Positions 45,501 to 54,546 of a stretch of DNA of 64,000 nt are shown one piece after another (positions within the stretch are counted from its first letter, which is position 1; the number at the start of each line of letters is the position of its first letter). Below the pieces are notes generated by a model, which made no database searches, was not told where the DNA came from, and worked only from the letters and a program-made list of their open reading frames with translations. The position numbers and the translations under genes were made by a program. This stretch comes from an uncultured Clostridia bacterium (lineage in GTDB: Bacteria > Bacillota > Clostridia > Christensenellales > UBA3700), in NCBI GenBank assembly GCA_947038565.1, contig CAMQWP010000002.1, positions 62,001-126,000 on the forward strand. Direction: 5' to 3'.

Positions 45501-46445
45501 TTACGCCCCCACATCTCCGACTATTACCTTTTCGATAACGCCATTGTTATTAATAAGTAAATAACCATCTTCGCTAAGCCCCAAAGCCTCGCCAGTAATT
45601 TTTTTATTGCCAGAAGTCACAGTGACCACTTGCCCAATTGTTCTTGAACGACTGATGTAATCATCTAAAAAGCTGTCAAATCCAGTTTTTTCATATTCAA
45701 CCAAGCAATTATATAATAATTCCGTGACTTGCACTATGATATCTTCGCGAAAAACACCTTCGCAGTGCTCATCTAAAGTAGTAGCAATATCGGTAATGCT
45801 ATTACTAAGTTTATTTGAAATATTTATGCCTATTCCGATTATAAGTGCATCTACACTATATTCATTTATTACTGACTCTAATAATATACCCGTGATTTTC
45901 TTATCTGATACAAATACATCATTAGGCCACTTAATCGTGACATTTGTCGTGTATTTTTCTAGCACTTTCGCAACACAAAGCCCCGTAAGCAATACTATTT
46001 TTAAGCTATCAGAAACACACATATTATTAGGTGAGTAGCAGATAGTCATATATACTCCGCCTTCTGCCGACTCGAATACTCTGCCTAATCTACCCTTACC
46101 ACTCATTTGTGATGGTGCGATGTATAGTAACTCATGCGACATTGACGGATCATTAGATATCATCGCCTTAACTGCATTATTTGTACTGTCTACATTATTT
46201 ACTATAACATTATGAGGCAGTTTTTTATCGGCTATTTTACGAGCCAAAGTAATACCACATAAAGTATCTGAAGAAATGTATTTATATCCTCGTCTTGTAG
46301 CATCAATTTGAATGCCCATTGATTGAAGTTTCTTTATATGTTTATTTATAGCAGTTCTAGTAATGCCCAAAGTCTCAGCAATTGCCTCACCTCGTACATA
46401 TTCATCACTATCATATATTATATCAAACACCTTTTCAGTCGTCAT
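45501..46445 (-). CDS. birA: Bifunctional biotin-protein ligase/biotin repressor BirA
   Basis: A protein of 314 residues. An N-terminal winged helix (residues 1-60, with RGEAIAETLGITRTAINKHIKKL) marks the repressor form. The central ligase domain has the BirA signature SGKGRLGRVFES near residue 113 and KWPNDVFVSDKKITGILLE near residue 175. BirA activates biotin to biotinyl-AMP and attaches it to the carrier lysine; here the obvious substrate is the biotin carrier at 62614-62970. The gene overlaps recX by 11 bases with aaggag inside recX. Confidence 0.96.
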   Translation of the reverse strand: MTTEKVFDIIYDSDEYVRGEAIAETLGITRTAINKHIKKLQSMGIQIDATRRGYKYISSDTLCGITLARKIADKKLPHNVIVNNVDSTNNAVKAMISNDPSMSHELLYIAPSQMSGKGRLGRVFESAEGGVYMTICYSPNNMCVSDSLKIVLLTGLCVAKVLEKYTTNVTIKWPNDVFVSDKKITGILLESVINEYSVDALIIGIGINISNKLSNSITDIATTLDEHCEGVFREDIIVQVTELLYNCLVEYEKTGFDSFLDDYISRSRTIGQVVTVTSGNKKITGEALGLSEDGYLLINNNGVIEKVIVGDVGA

Positions 46446-47052
46446 TTAGATTCTCCTTAATTGCTCTTTTTACTGCATTTATAGTACTATAATCATACCC
46501 TCTATATTGCATAAATCTATAGAATTTTGCCTCATCTTCTCTCGTCTCTAGCTCATGAGAATTATACCATTTTCCAGCAACATTCAATGCGTTTTCTTGT
46601 ATGTCTTCGTCTAGCGTATTGTCTAAAACTTCGGAAATTATATCGCTATTGATACCTTTAGCATACAGCTCTGCTCTAAGTCTTGCCTTGCCTAATTTCT
46701 TTATCTTGCATTCAACTAGTCTTTCGGCATAATCATGGTCATTTAAATACCCGTATTCAACCATTCTTGCGACAATATGCTTACATACATCACTAGGAAA
46801 CTCTTTTTCTATCAGCTTTTTATATAGTTTATTCTCCGTTGCCGAATACTTAACTAGATAATTAATAGCATACTTCATTCCCTTAAGTACCGAAGTATCG
46901 TATTCAATTTTTTCCATATCGCTATCAGAGATTTGCATTCCTTTGTCCAACTTATGATCAAAAGAAACTTCATATGGTATTTCCATCCAAAAGTCTCCAT
47001 CGAGGCTAAGAGACACCTCTCCGCCACATATTTTATAATCAGTTATTATCAT
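46435..47052 (-). CDS. recX: Regulatory protein RecX
   Basis: A protein of 205 residues built of three-helix RecX repeats, for example KYSATENKLYKKLIEKEF near residue 68, MVEYGYLNDHDYAERLVE near 96 and KLGKARLRAELYAKGI near 118. RecX modulates RecA filaments. Promoter geometry is unusual: the -10 box ends six bases before the ATG and no ribosome binding site is present, so the message may be leaderless. It heads the recX-birA-peptidase-nnr unit. Confidence 0.9.
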   Translation of the reverse strand: MIITDYKICGGEVSLSLDGDFWMEIPYEVSFDHKLDKGMQISDSDMEKIEYDTSVLKGMKYAINYLVKYSATENKLYKKLIEKEFPSDVCKHIVARMVEYGYLNDHDYAERLVECKIKKLGKARLRAELYAKGINSDIISEVLDNTLDEDIQENALNVAGKWYNSHELETREDEAKFYRFMQYRGYDYSTINAVKRAIKENLNDD

Positions 47053-47058
47053 AAAAAT

Positions 47059-47087
47059 ATTATATCACATTTGACCACAATATGCAA
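47059..47087 (-). promoter_or_regulatory. Promoter for recX-birA-nnr unit, leaderless geometry
   Basis: On the minus strand TTGCAT (47087-47082), 17-base spacer, TATAAT (47064-47059). The recX ATG starts at 47052, six bases after the -10 box. Confidence 0.7.
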
Positions 47088-47191
47088 TACTTGCTGAAAA
47101 TTAAATGCAATTAAATAACTTGCGAATATAATAATGTATGGAAATTATGAATGATTACGCATAGTAATATACATAGCAAGTTAGTAAATAG

Positions 47192-47225
47192 AAAAATCCG
47201 CACTAATCTAGTAGTACGGATTTTT
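47192..47225 (-). terminator. Terminator after the 103-residue ORF
   Basis: aaaaatccg (47192-47200) pairs with cggattttt (47217-47225); the inner sequence can extend the stem. A and T runs flank it on both strands. Confidence 0.8.
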
Positions 47226-47249
47226 CTATACATATTTTAACGACCTTAT

Positions 47250-47561
47250 TCAAATAGACTTCTTTATGCTGTTATATCGCTCTGTCATCTTCACGTATTG
47301 GCGTGATAGATCAAGCATATATCTGCTCTTAGCTTCGTCGCTTAGACTATCATAATAGTCTTTATTTATAAGTTTACTCAGTGGATTAGTAACCACTTCA
47401 TCACTCTCAATAATAGACGTAACTATCTCATACATAGCTTTATCCGTGTCGGTATCCATGTCGCTACAATATGTATTCACCGAATTACATTCTTGCTTCC
47501 AGTAACCTGATTTAATACGATTTTTCGCTAATTTAGCGAGCTGCTGAATTGTCATTTCCAT
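47250..47561 (-). CDS. Hypothetical protein, 103 residues
   Basis: A soluble, mainly helical protein with no recognised family. It begins MEMTIQQLAKLAKNRIKSGYWKQ, contains an acidic DMDTDTDKAMYEIV region and ends VKMTERYNSIKKSI, with two cysteines near residues 25 and 32. aaggaggg precedes the ATG strongly. It is monocistronic, with its own terminator, between recX and rpsU. The pattern of short helices might suggest a small adaptor or DNA-associated protein, but nothing in the sequence decides it. Confidence 0.7.
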   Translation of the reverse strand: MEMTIQQLAKLAKNRIKSGYWKQECNSVNTYCSDMDTDTDKAMYEIVTSIIESDEVVTNPLSKLINKDYYDSLSDEAKSRYMLDLSRQYVKMTERYNSIKKSI

Positions 47562-47791
47562 ATTCCCTCCTTACAATAGTATGTATTCAATGTATCATAA
47601 GATAAGATAATTATCAAGCAATATCTATACTTAACATTTGATTATTGACATACTATTTACCCATAATTTTATTTCAAAATAATTATTTTATAATTATTAT
47701 CTTGCAGTTTGCACACTCGAACATGATTTTTAAAACGAAATTTTCTTATAAATATATTATATTCGACAACTTTGCTTATAAAGACAAAAAA

Positions 47792-47820
47792 ATCGACCTT
47801 ATACAGTGTATAAGGTCGAT
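47792..47820 (-). terminator. Terminator after rpsU
   Basis: A perfect 13-bp stem (47792-47804 with 47808-47820) and agt loop, followed on the minus strand by seven T residues, nine bases past the rpsU stop. Confidence 0.92.
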
Positions 47821-47828
47821 AATTATTT

Positions 47829-48008
47829 CTATGATTTGTACATTCTCTTTCTAGCAGCCTCAGCCTTCTTCTTTCTCTTTACGCTTGGCTTCTCGTAATG
47901 CTCTTTACGACGTAGGTCACCGATGATACCGTCTCTAGCACATTTACGCTTAAAACGACGAATAGCACTATCTAGTGATTCGTTATCTCCAACTCTTATT
48001 GTTGACAT
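47829..48008 (-). CDS. rpsU: 30S ribosomal protein S21
   Basis: A gene of 60 codons encoding 59 residues: [21 protein letters not shown] at the start, a RKEHYEKPS block near residue 35 and a Lys/Arg-rich end [11 protein letters not shown]. This is the S21 family, a late small-subunit protein that helps mRNA binding. aaaggggg lies upstream of the ATG, and a good promoter and terminator make it monocistronic. The base pattern and length are normal. Confidence 0.96.
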   Translation of the reverse strand: MSTIRVGDNESLDSAIRRFKRKCARDGIIGDLRRKEHYEKPSVKRKKKAEAARKRMYKS

Positions 48009-48050
48009 TTGTTAGCACCCCCTTTCCTCGCTTGGATTTATTACTATTTA

Positions 48051-48078
48051 ATTATACTATTTTCTGACGAAAAGTCAA
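48051..48078 (-). promoter_or_regulatory. Promoter for rpsU
   Basis: On the minus strand TTGACT (48078-48073), 16-base spacer, TATAAT (48056-48051), 42 bases before the start codon. Confidence 0.75.
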
Positions 48079-48164
48079 GTAAATTAAGCATATTATACGA
48101 ATAAAAATATAAATATTTTATATAAGATATAAATACTTCAATTAATCAGTGAAAATGCCATATT

Positions 48165-48503
48165 TTATGCCATATTATCAGATAATTTTTGTCCGCCTAG
48201 TATATGTATATGTAAATGGTCAACGCTTTGACAACCATTACCGCCCTTATTTGAAACTATGCGAAAACCTTGATCAAGACCAAGCCTTGACGCTAGATCA
48301 CCTATTTTTGCGATCATACTTCCTAGATCACACGCCTGACTTGCACTCATTTCGCAAATATTAGCGTAATGCTCTTTAGGTATCATTAAATAATGAATAT
48401 CGGCTTGAGGAGCAATATCATTAATTATTATCATTTTATCATCTTCATATACTTTTATGCAAGGTATTTCCCCTGCTATTATTTTGCAAAACAAACAGTT
48501 CAT
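48165..48503 (-). CDS. HIT-family nucleotide hydrolase
   Basis: A protein of 112 residues of the HINT branch. It begins MNCLFCKIIAGEIP with a zinc-type CxxC pair, has the IAPQADIHYLMIPKEH region near residue 32 and the catalytic histidine triad in DHLHIHILGG near residue 95. HINT enzymes hydrolyse adenosine 5'-phosphoramidates. aaggag lies before the ATG. It follows mtaB by 83 bases and is probably the last gene of the plsX-to-mtaB unit. Confidence 0.94.
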   Translation of the reverse strand: MNCLFCKIIAGEIPCIKVYEDDKMIIINDIAPQADIHYLMIPKEHYANICEMSASQACDLGSMIAKIGDLASRLGLDQGFRIVSNKGGNGCQSVDHLHIHILGGQKLSDNMA

Positions 48504-48586
48504 ATTATTCTCCTTATTCTCAGTTATATTTCTATATATTATTATATTGTATCATATGCAAAGTCTGCAAATGATTTTACTAATTA

Positions 48587-49807
48587 TTATACTAGCAAGC
48601 CTTTTTCATCAGTTTTGACTGGTATACAAGTTATTATTTCGTTATGACAAGTATTCTCGCCGAGTTCTACTCGAACATATTCTCTTGTATAACCGCCCGT
48701 GTTTTCGACTAAAACTTCTACGCTTGCACCTACAAATCTACTCTCATAGCTACATTTATTATGTTTTATTACTTTCTCTAATCTTGATAATCTTTCATGG
48801 ACAATAGACTTGTCTAAAACTCCTAATTTTTCCGCCTTCGTGCCATTTCTTTTAGAGTATGCGAATGCGTGCACATCACCGAACTTTATACTGTCAACAA
48901 ATGCTAATGTATCCTCAAAATCACCATCAGTTTCTGTAGGAAAACCTACTATTACATCAGTAGTAATATTAGCATGAGGATAAAACACTCTTATTAATTT
49001 AACCTTATCAGCGTATTCTGCTGAAGTATAATGCCTATTCATATCCGAAAGTGTCTTATCGGCACCACTTTGCAGTGACAAATGAAAATGTGGACAGAAT
49101 GCTTTCAAGCCTTGAGTAGCTATAAGAAACTCTTTTGTGACAACTCTGACCTCTAGTGATCCTAGTCTTATCCTACATTCAATATGGCTTAACGCACTAA
49201 GTAATGTACTCAAACTCTCGCCAATATCTTTTCCGTACGATGACATATCTATACCAGTAATGACTATTTCGTGAGTAAGTAAACTTAGGCTTTCGCATTC
49301 GGAAACTACGCTCTCCATGCTTCTAGATCTACTACGACCACGAAGATAAGGTATTATACAATAACTACAAAAATTATTACAACCGTCCTGTATTTTCACA
49401 TAACTTCTAGTCCGAACCACCGAAGGTGTTAAATCATCTTCGTACTTTTGATCTATATTTTCTACAAATATACCTTCCGACTCAAGCATACTCGGCAATT
49501 TACCTTTGCCTGCAATACCGCTTACATAGGTAACACCGTTCTTCTTAAAAAACTGCTCGCTATCGTTCTGCGAAGCACAGCCACAAACTAACACTTTCGA
49601 ATTCGGATTTATTTTCAAACATCTTGCAACAGCCTGTCTTGATTTCTTCTCTGCCTCATTGGTAACGGCACAAGTATTCAATATGTATGCATCAGCATGC
49701 TCAAGCTCAGCCGATACTTCATAGCCTAGCTCGAAGAGAGCGTGCATCATACCGTCCGATTCATATTGATTTACTTTACAACCCAAATTATATACTACAA
49801 CTTTCAT
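48587..49807 (-). CDS. mtaB: tRNA t6A37 methylthiotransferase MtaB
   Basis: A radical-SAM enzyme of 406 residues that converts t6A37 to ms2t6A37 in tRNAs. Three domains are visible: the N-terminal UPF0004 domain with cysteines in LGCKVNQYESD, ILNTCAVTN and VCGCASQ; the radical SAM domain with CNNFCSYCIIPYLRGRSRSR near residue 143; and a C-terminal TRAM-like region. The closely spaced start is two bases after rsmE. MtaB rather than MiaB is supported by the LGCKVNQYES start. Confidence 0.95.
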   Translation of the reverse strand: MKVVVYNLGCKVNQYESDGMMHALFELGYEVSAELEHADAYILNTCAVTNEAEKKSRQAVARCLKINPNSKVLVCGCASQNDSEQFFKKNGVTYVSGIAGKGKLPSMLESEGIFVENIDQKYEDDLTPSVVRTRSYVKIQDGCNNFCSYCIIPYLRGRSRSRSMESVVSECESLSLLTHEIVITGIDMSSYGKDIGESLSTLLSALSHIECRIRLGSLEVRVVTKEFLIATQGLKAFCPHFHLSLQSGADKTLSDMNRHYTSAEYADKVKLIRVFYPHANITTDVIVGFPTETDGDFEDTLAFVDSIKFGDVHAFAYSKRNGTKAEKLGVLDKSIVHERLSRLEKVIKHNKCSYESRFVGASVEVLVENTGGYTREYVRVELGENTCHNEIITCIPVKTDEKGLLV

Positions 49808-49809
49808 AA

Positions 49810-50541
49810 TTATCTTTCCATCTCTCCAAGCTCATACATCGCAATACCTACAGACACGATACTTGCTGTCTCGCATCTCAGTATACGACTTCCAAGAGTC
49901 ACACTACGCCCGCCAGCCTCTACAATATCAGCAATTTCGTCTTTGTCAAAACCGCCCTCACTACCTATAATGATAGCTAACTTTGATATAACATTACAAG
50001 AAAGCTCATTTGCAAATGTATTCACTTTTTCTTTTTCATAACAAACTATAACTTTATCATATTGACTAAGCTCATTAATCATATCGCAAAAATTTAGTAG
50101 ACCTCTGATATTAGCTATCCGAGATCGTCCGCATTGCTTGCATGCCTCAATATTTATCCTATTTAGCCTATCAAGGTTAAACTTTCGCTCAGCTACATTT
50201 AATGAATCAAATATAACAACATCGCCCACACCAAGCTCGATACTTTTTTGAACTATAAGGTCGACTTTATCGCCTTTTGGTAATGCCTGATATAGGGTAA
50301 CACTAGTTTTTGTCTTGCATTCATTTTGTACGATTTCAGTAATTTTGCATACTGCGTTATCTTTGTTTATTTCGGCAACTTCTGCAACATAATCAAGCCC
50401 GTCAACATTATTGCACGCAATCAGAGCATACCCGACCTTATACCTTAGTACTCTTGTCAAATGATTAAATTCATCACCGCTAATAGTTATAATATTATTA
50501 GATATATCATCACTATTCACGTAAAATCTCTTAATATCCAT
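49810..50541 (-). CDS. rsmE: 16S rRNA (uracil1498-N3)-methyltransferase RsmE
   Basis: A SPOUT methyltransferase of 243 residues. The N-terminal PUA-like part has DEFNHLTRVLRYKVGY near residue 24. The catalytic part has LPKGDKVDLIVQKSIELGV near 90, EACKQCGRSRI near 130, IIGSEGGFDKDEI near 192 and LGSRILRCETAS near 217, the knot motifs of RsmE. It methylates U1498 in 16S rRNA. It follows prmA by nine bases, a very common pair in Firmicutes. Confidence 0.96.
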   Translation of the reverse strand: MDIKRFYVNSDDISNNIITISGDEFNHLTRVLRYKVGYALIACNNVDGLDYVAEVAEINKDNAVCKITEIVQNECKTKTSVTLYQALPKGDKVDLIVQKSIELGVGDVVIFDSLNVAERKFNLDRLNRINIEACKQCGRSRIANIRGLLNFCDMINELSQYDKVIVCYEKEKVNTFANELSCNVISKLAIIIGSEGGFDKDEIADIVEAGGRSVTLGSRILRCETASIVSVGIAMYELGEMER

Positions 50542-50550
50542 ACTACCCTC

Positions 50551-51480
50551 TTACGCAATTGCTAGCCTTATACCGCACCATTCGCCAAACACCATGCTTT
50601 TATCAAGCACAAATCCCGCGTCTAAATAAGCATTCAATACCTCATCATACCTTATCTTTATGATACCTGATAATATGATAAAACCGCCTTTATTTACAAG
50701 TTTACCTATTTGTTTAGATAACATTATCAATATATCAGCAGTAATATTAGCAAATACGATATCCCCAGTAGCATTAGCATTCGCAACTAGATCATCGCAA
50801 ACAATATCACAAGCACCAAGATTATTTAGCTTTGCATTTTCTTTTGCAGCTTTAACAGCAATACTATCAATATCACTCATATAAACATGCTTAGCACCAC
50901 AAACGCTAGCGGTAATACCTAATATGCCACTACCTGTGCCTATATCTAGCACATTTTTATCAGTCACATCAAGCTCGCTAAATAAAGTTAAGCAAAGCCT
51001 AGTACTCTCATGCTCGCCCGTGCCGAAAGCCATACCAGGGTCAAGATAGACTACATTCTCTTCTGGTGTTGCTTCGTACTTCAACCACTCTGGAACTATA
51101 ACAATATTCCCAATATGAATAGGTTTATAATGTTTTTTCCATACATTTACCCAGTCCTCATCATTTATATCACACACTGAGCATTCTAGAGAACCTAGCT
51201 CAAAAGGCGAATTCTCTCTTAGTATTTCAAGCTCATTTATAACATTATGATAAGCTGTAGCGAATTCATCCTCAGGATAAAAACCTTTGACTCTTACTAT
51301 CTCACTCTTTTCTAGGACTTTCTCGTCAATATAATCCCATATAATATCGCTTTTATACAACTCTAGTATGTCGCTACTATCATAAATAGTCACACCATCA
51401 CTACCAGCATCGGATAATATCATAGATACTAGATCACTACCATCAGTAGTTGTAAATACGGTTAATTCTTTGTATATCAT
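50551..51480 (-). CDS. prmA: Ribosomal protein L11 methyltransferase PrmA
   Basis: A SAM-dependent methyltransferase of 309 residues that trimethylates L11. After an N-terminal substrate domain, the catalytic part shows YLDPGMAFGTGEHESTRLCL near residue 145, the SAM motif LDIGTGSGILGITAS near 178 and FANITADIL near 240, all conserved in PrmA. The ATG overlaps the rnc stop by four bases (atga), so translation is coupled. It is followed by rsmE. Confidence 0.96.
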   Translation of the reverse strand: MIYKELTVFTTTDGSDLVSMILSDAGSDGVTIYDSSDILELYKSDIIWDYIDEKVLEKSEIVRVKGFYPEDEFATAYHNVINELEILRENSPFELGSLECSVCDINDEDWVNVWKKHYKPIHIGNIVIVPEWLKYEATPEENVVYLDPGMAFGTGEHESTRLCLTLFSELDVTDKNVLDIGTGSGILGITASVCGAKHVYMSDIDSIAVKAAKENAKLNNLGACDIVCDDLVANANATGDIVFANITADILIMLSKQIGKLVNKGGFIILSGIIKIRYDEVLNAYLDAGFVLDKSMVFGEWCGIRLAIA

Positions 51481-52265
51481 TTTGATTTAACTCCCAATTT
51501 CATGTATGCGTCACGACTACATATCTGTGTAGCTTCTCTCTTCGACATACCGTTACCCGATGATATCACTACATCATCGACTAGCAAATTATAATAAAAT
51601 TTCAAGTCATGTGCAGGACCTTCAGTCCTATCAAGCACAAACTCTAATTTACGATTGTTTTGAGTGCAATACTCATATAACATAGATTTGTAATCTGATA
51701 CATCTTTCTTCTCTTCTTCTGCAAGCAAAGGTCTAAGATACTTAATCACAAATATCTTGCTATTCTTCAAGCTATTGCTATCAAGATATATTGACGCTAC
51801 TAACGACTCAAATATATCACTCTTTAGCTTGTCAGATAAGGTCGTATTTGCTCTATCATACAATATATGATCGACTATCCCACTGCTATCTATAATCCTA
51901 GCTAGCGGTGTCTTAGATACTACATTAGACCTTAGTTTTGTAAGCACTCCCTCATCATAACTTGGGTATTTGTGATACAATTCATCCGCCACGATAAAGT
52001 CTAGAAGTGCATCTCCTAGATACTCCATTCTCTGATAACTAGCTGCGTTAGATTTGTTTTGGATATTATATCCCACATGCGATAATGCATTTACAAGGAT
52101 CGAAATATCATTGAACTCATAGCCAATAATGCGTTCAATATCGCCAGCATGACGAAGTTCTTCTTCGGTAAATCTAGTGTTTACCACACCGCTATGAATA
52201 ATTTTGCTTTTGCTATTTGTTCTTTTATCAAGTTTATTTATTGTTTTTTCCATAATATCACGCAT
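51477..52265 (-). CDS. rnc: Ribonuclease III
   Basis: A protein of 262 residues with a RNase III domain and a dsRNA-binding domain. The catalytic signature RMEYLGDALLDFIVADELY lies near residue 75, and the second acidic motif SDIFESLVASIYLD near residue 145. The dsRBD follows from DYKSMLYEYCTQN to the end. The ATG at 52265 follows gggag and overlaps the plsX stop by eight bases; an internal ATG at 52253 is an alternative. It processes rRNA and mRNA. Confidence 0.95.
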   Translation of the reverse strand: MRDIMEKTINKLDKRTNSKSKIIHSGVVNTRFTEEELRHAGDIERIIGYEFNDISILVNALSHVGYNIQNKSNAASYQRMEYLGDALLDFIVADELYHKYPSYDEGVLTKLRSNVVSKTPLARIIDSSGIVDHILYDRANTTLSDKLKSDIFESLVASIYLDSNSLKNSKIFVIKYLRPLLAEEEKKDVSDYKSMLYEYCTQNNRKLEFVLDRTEGPAHDLKFYYNLLVDDVVISSGNGMSKREATQICSRDAYMKLGVKSK

Positions 52266-53274
52266 TATCTCCCCTAGTGCTGGCAAGAACTGACTTGATA
52301 CCTTCCACTACATCATTCTCTTTCAACTTCACGACTTGTTCTAAACATCTAGCAATACTAGTTGCAGTAGAGCTACCGTGAGCTTTTACTACTATTTTAT
52401 CCACACCTAAGAACGCTCCTCCTGCTTGCTCATTGACGTCAAGAGTACGCTTAATTTTTTTTAGAGTAGGCTTCAATAATAAAGCTCCGATTTTACTTCT
52501 AAGACCACCCTCATTAATACCATCTTTCAGTATTTTCATCACAGCAAGAGCAGTACCTTCAGTTGATTTTAGAGCGACATTACCGACAAAGCCATCACAT
52601 ACAGCAACATCAACGCCACCAAACAACAAATCTCTAGCCTCAATATTGCCGATAAAATTAATATTATCCATACTATCTAGCACTTCATAAGTTTCACGAG
52701 TAAGCTCACAGCCTTTTCCTTTTTCTACACCATTATTAATGATGGCAATGCGAGGGTTTTGAACTCCGTACATAGCCTTCATGTAACAACTTCCCATAAG
52801 AGCGAAGTGTTGTAATTGTAAAGGCTTGCAGTCTACATTCGCACCGCTATCTACCACTACCAACTGACCGCCATCAACGGTCGGCCATGTAGGCGTAAGA
52901 CAAGGACGAGAGATGCCTTTTATCCTTTTCACTACAAATAATGATGCAGTAAGAAGTGCACCAGTATTACCAGCACTTACAACGCCTGCAAAACTATCAT
53001 CTTCACGACAAAGCCTTAAAGCCTTGACCATAGAAGAATCCTTCTTAACTCGGACAGCAAGAGTAGGCTTATCATCATTCGTTATCACCTCTCTAGCGTT
53101 TATTACAGTGATACGATCACCAGAATAATTTGCCTTAACGATCGGCTGAATTTGCTCGATCTTACCAGTGATAAAAACTTGCATATTAGGATTTCTTTTT
53201 ACTGCCTCAATCGCACCTAAAACATTCTCTAAAGGTGCATTATCTCCACCGTGCCCGTCTAATAGTACTTTCAT
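52258..53274 (-). CDS. plsX: Phosphate acyltransferase PlsX
   Basis: A protein of 338 residues making acyl-phosphate from acyl-ACP for phosphatidic acid synthesis. It starts MKVLLDGHGGDNAPLENV, a close match to the family opening (often DAMGGD), has MVKALRLCREDDSFAGVVSAGNTGALL near residue 75 and AVCDGFVGNVALKSTEGTA near 215. The ATG at 53274 follows aaaggag; the in-frame extension to 53316 lacks support. acpP is not present between plsX and rnc. Confidence 0.96.
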   Translation of the reverse strand: MKVLLDGHGGDNAPLENVLGAIEAVKRNPNMQVFITGKIEQIQPIVKANYSGDRITVINAREVITNDDKPTLAVRVKKDSSMVKALRLCREDDSFAGVVSAGNTGALLTASLFVVKRIKGISRPCLTPTWPTVDGGQLVVVDSGANVDCKPLQLQHFALMGSCYMKAMYGVQNPRIAIINNGVEKGKGCELTRETYEVLDSMDNINFIGNIEARDLLFGGVDVAVCDGFVGNVALKSTEGTALAVMKILKDGINEGGLRSKIGALLLKPTLKKIKRTLDVNEQAGGAFLGVDKIVVKAHGSSTATSIARCLEQVVKLKENDVVEGIKSVLASTRGDNA

Positions 53275-53638
53275 GTTAACTCCTTTAAAAAAGAAGGGAT
53301 TGAGTCTTAGTTGCATAATGCAACAAACACTCTATACCTACTAATTTTATATATAATACTTCATTTTAACACAATTTTACAAAAAATACAATAACTATTT
53401 GAATATTAATACGAAATACAAAGATTGTTGTATAATTTATTAGCCATAAAACGTTATTAATACAATCTTTATAATATAATCCAATTATATACAATTGCAT
53501 TTACTCTGTAAAAGCGGTAATTTAACTACTACCGACAAAAAAAAGACATAAGCAAACACATTACGATTTGCTTAAATCTCTTGAATTTGGGTAGAAAAAT
53601 AGTGGTCTATTGCTAAACCACTATGATCTCGTTAGAAA
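53275..53638. other. Intergenic region between rpmF and plsX
   Basis: It contains two hairpins downstream of rpmF, the better one with a T-run, and then about 250 AT-rich bases leading to plsX. plsX presumably has its own promoter here, although I found no clean one. No further gene is seen. Confidence 0.5.
53549..53574 (-). terminator. Terminator after rpmF
   Basis: An 8-bp stem (53549-53556 with 53567-53574), followed on the minus strand by a run of eight T residues after two or three bases. A second hairpin nearer the gene (53599-53606 with 53617-53624) may add to it. Confidence 0.7.
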
Positions 53639-53824
53639 TTAGTTGTTATTATTTGTCTCAACTACAACTTTACCGTCGTATGTTCCACAATTTAAACAAA
53701 CTTTATGACTCATCTTAAGTTCGCCACAGCTTGAACACTCTGACAAATTAGGAGCACTAATCTTCCAGTTAGCTGATCTTGAATGCTTTCTCTGTTTAGA
53801 GGTTTTACCCTTCTGTACTGCCAT
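53639..53824 (-). CDS. rpmF: 50S ribosomal protein L32
   Basis: A protein of 61 residues beginning MAVQKGKTSKQRKHSRSAN, the typical L32 start, with a zinc ribbon formed by CSSC and CLNC near residues 30-46. The ATG at 53824 lies inside the end of the upstream yceD gene, with gggagg twelve bases earlier, so the genes overlap by 20 bases. The zinc-binding (C+) form suggests no special zinc-starvation paralogue here. Confidence 0.95.
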   Translation of the reverse strand: MAVQKGKTSKQRKHSRSANWKISAPNLSECSSCGELKMSHKVCLNCGTYDGKVVVETNNNN

Positions 53825-54347
53825 TATCCGCACCTCCCGTAGAATTATTTATATCTTGTAGTACTGAAAATGGATTATTCTTAGTACTGCTTGAAGCTTC
53901 AGTAACGACTTCGCAGTCACACTTGCCTTCATTTAAGTCAATGCCACATTTCTGGCAAATACCTTTACAATCTTGCTTACAAAGGATCCTACTCGGCAAC
54001 CTTAATAAGACTTCAGCTGAGACACCCTTAGAGATGTCTACCATATCATTAAAGTAAGGAATGTAACCTTCTGATGCTTCAGTTCCATCAAGGTAGTAAC
54101 TACCGATGTACCTGATATCAAAATCACGAACTACTTCTGTCAAGCATCTGTCACACTGAAATAATATAGTGAACTTAGCACGACTCTCGATATGGACATT
54201 ACTTCCTTCAGTAACATATGAACCCTCGACAACACACTGAGAAGTTATCTCACCCAGCCTACCATCTAAAATACTTTTATCTAAAGGAAAAGTTTCACAA
54301 AAAGTATAAAATGAGCCTTCAATTGATTTTGCAACATTAATAGCCAT
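53805..54347 (-). CDS. yceD: YceD family (DUF177) protein
   Basis: A protein of 180 residues linked to 23S rRNA accumulation and always near rpmF. A zinc-binding CxxC at FQCDRCLTEVV near residue 80 and a second Cys cluster, LCKQDCKGICQKCGIDLNEGKC, near residue 138 are characteristic; the latter spans the DUF177 core. The C-terminus is Asn/Ser-rich. The ATG at 54347 follows aggagg; an in-frame start at 54407 lies in the 5' region. It overlaps rpmF. Confidence 0.92.
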   Translation of the reverse strand: MAINVAKSIEGSFYTFCETFPLDKSILDGRLGEITSQCVVEGSYVTEGSNVHIESRAKFTILFQCDRCLTEVVRDFDIRYIGSYYLDGTEASEGYIPYFNDMVDISKGVSAEVLLRLPSRILCKQDCKGICQKCGIDLNEGKCDCEVVTEASSSTKNNPFSVLQDINNSTGGADNGSTEG

Positions 54348-54430
54348 ATACCCTCCTGTGATACTGTTATTTGAAAGAGTTAAATGAGACAAATACATTA
54401 CGTACACTCACCACACCCTTACATTATAAA

Positions 54431-54459
54431 AGTATATAGCAATTGCATTCATTTGTCAA
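54431..54459 (-). promoter_or_regulatory. Promoter for yceD-rpmF
   Basis: On the minus strand TTGACA (54459-54454), 17-base spacer, TATACT (54436-54431), about 84 bases before the yceD start. Confidence 0.7.
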
Positions 54460-54546
54460 TTAAATAACACTACATTTATTGAATATAATCAAATAAAAAT
54501 AAAAGACTACAAATATTAGTTAATAATACGATTAAAAACTCAATTA

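Noticed and set aside
47645..47854. 69-codon plus-strand frame upstream of rpsU terminator
   Set aside because: It runs through the rpsU terminator hairpin, is very AT-rich and has no ribosome binding site.
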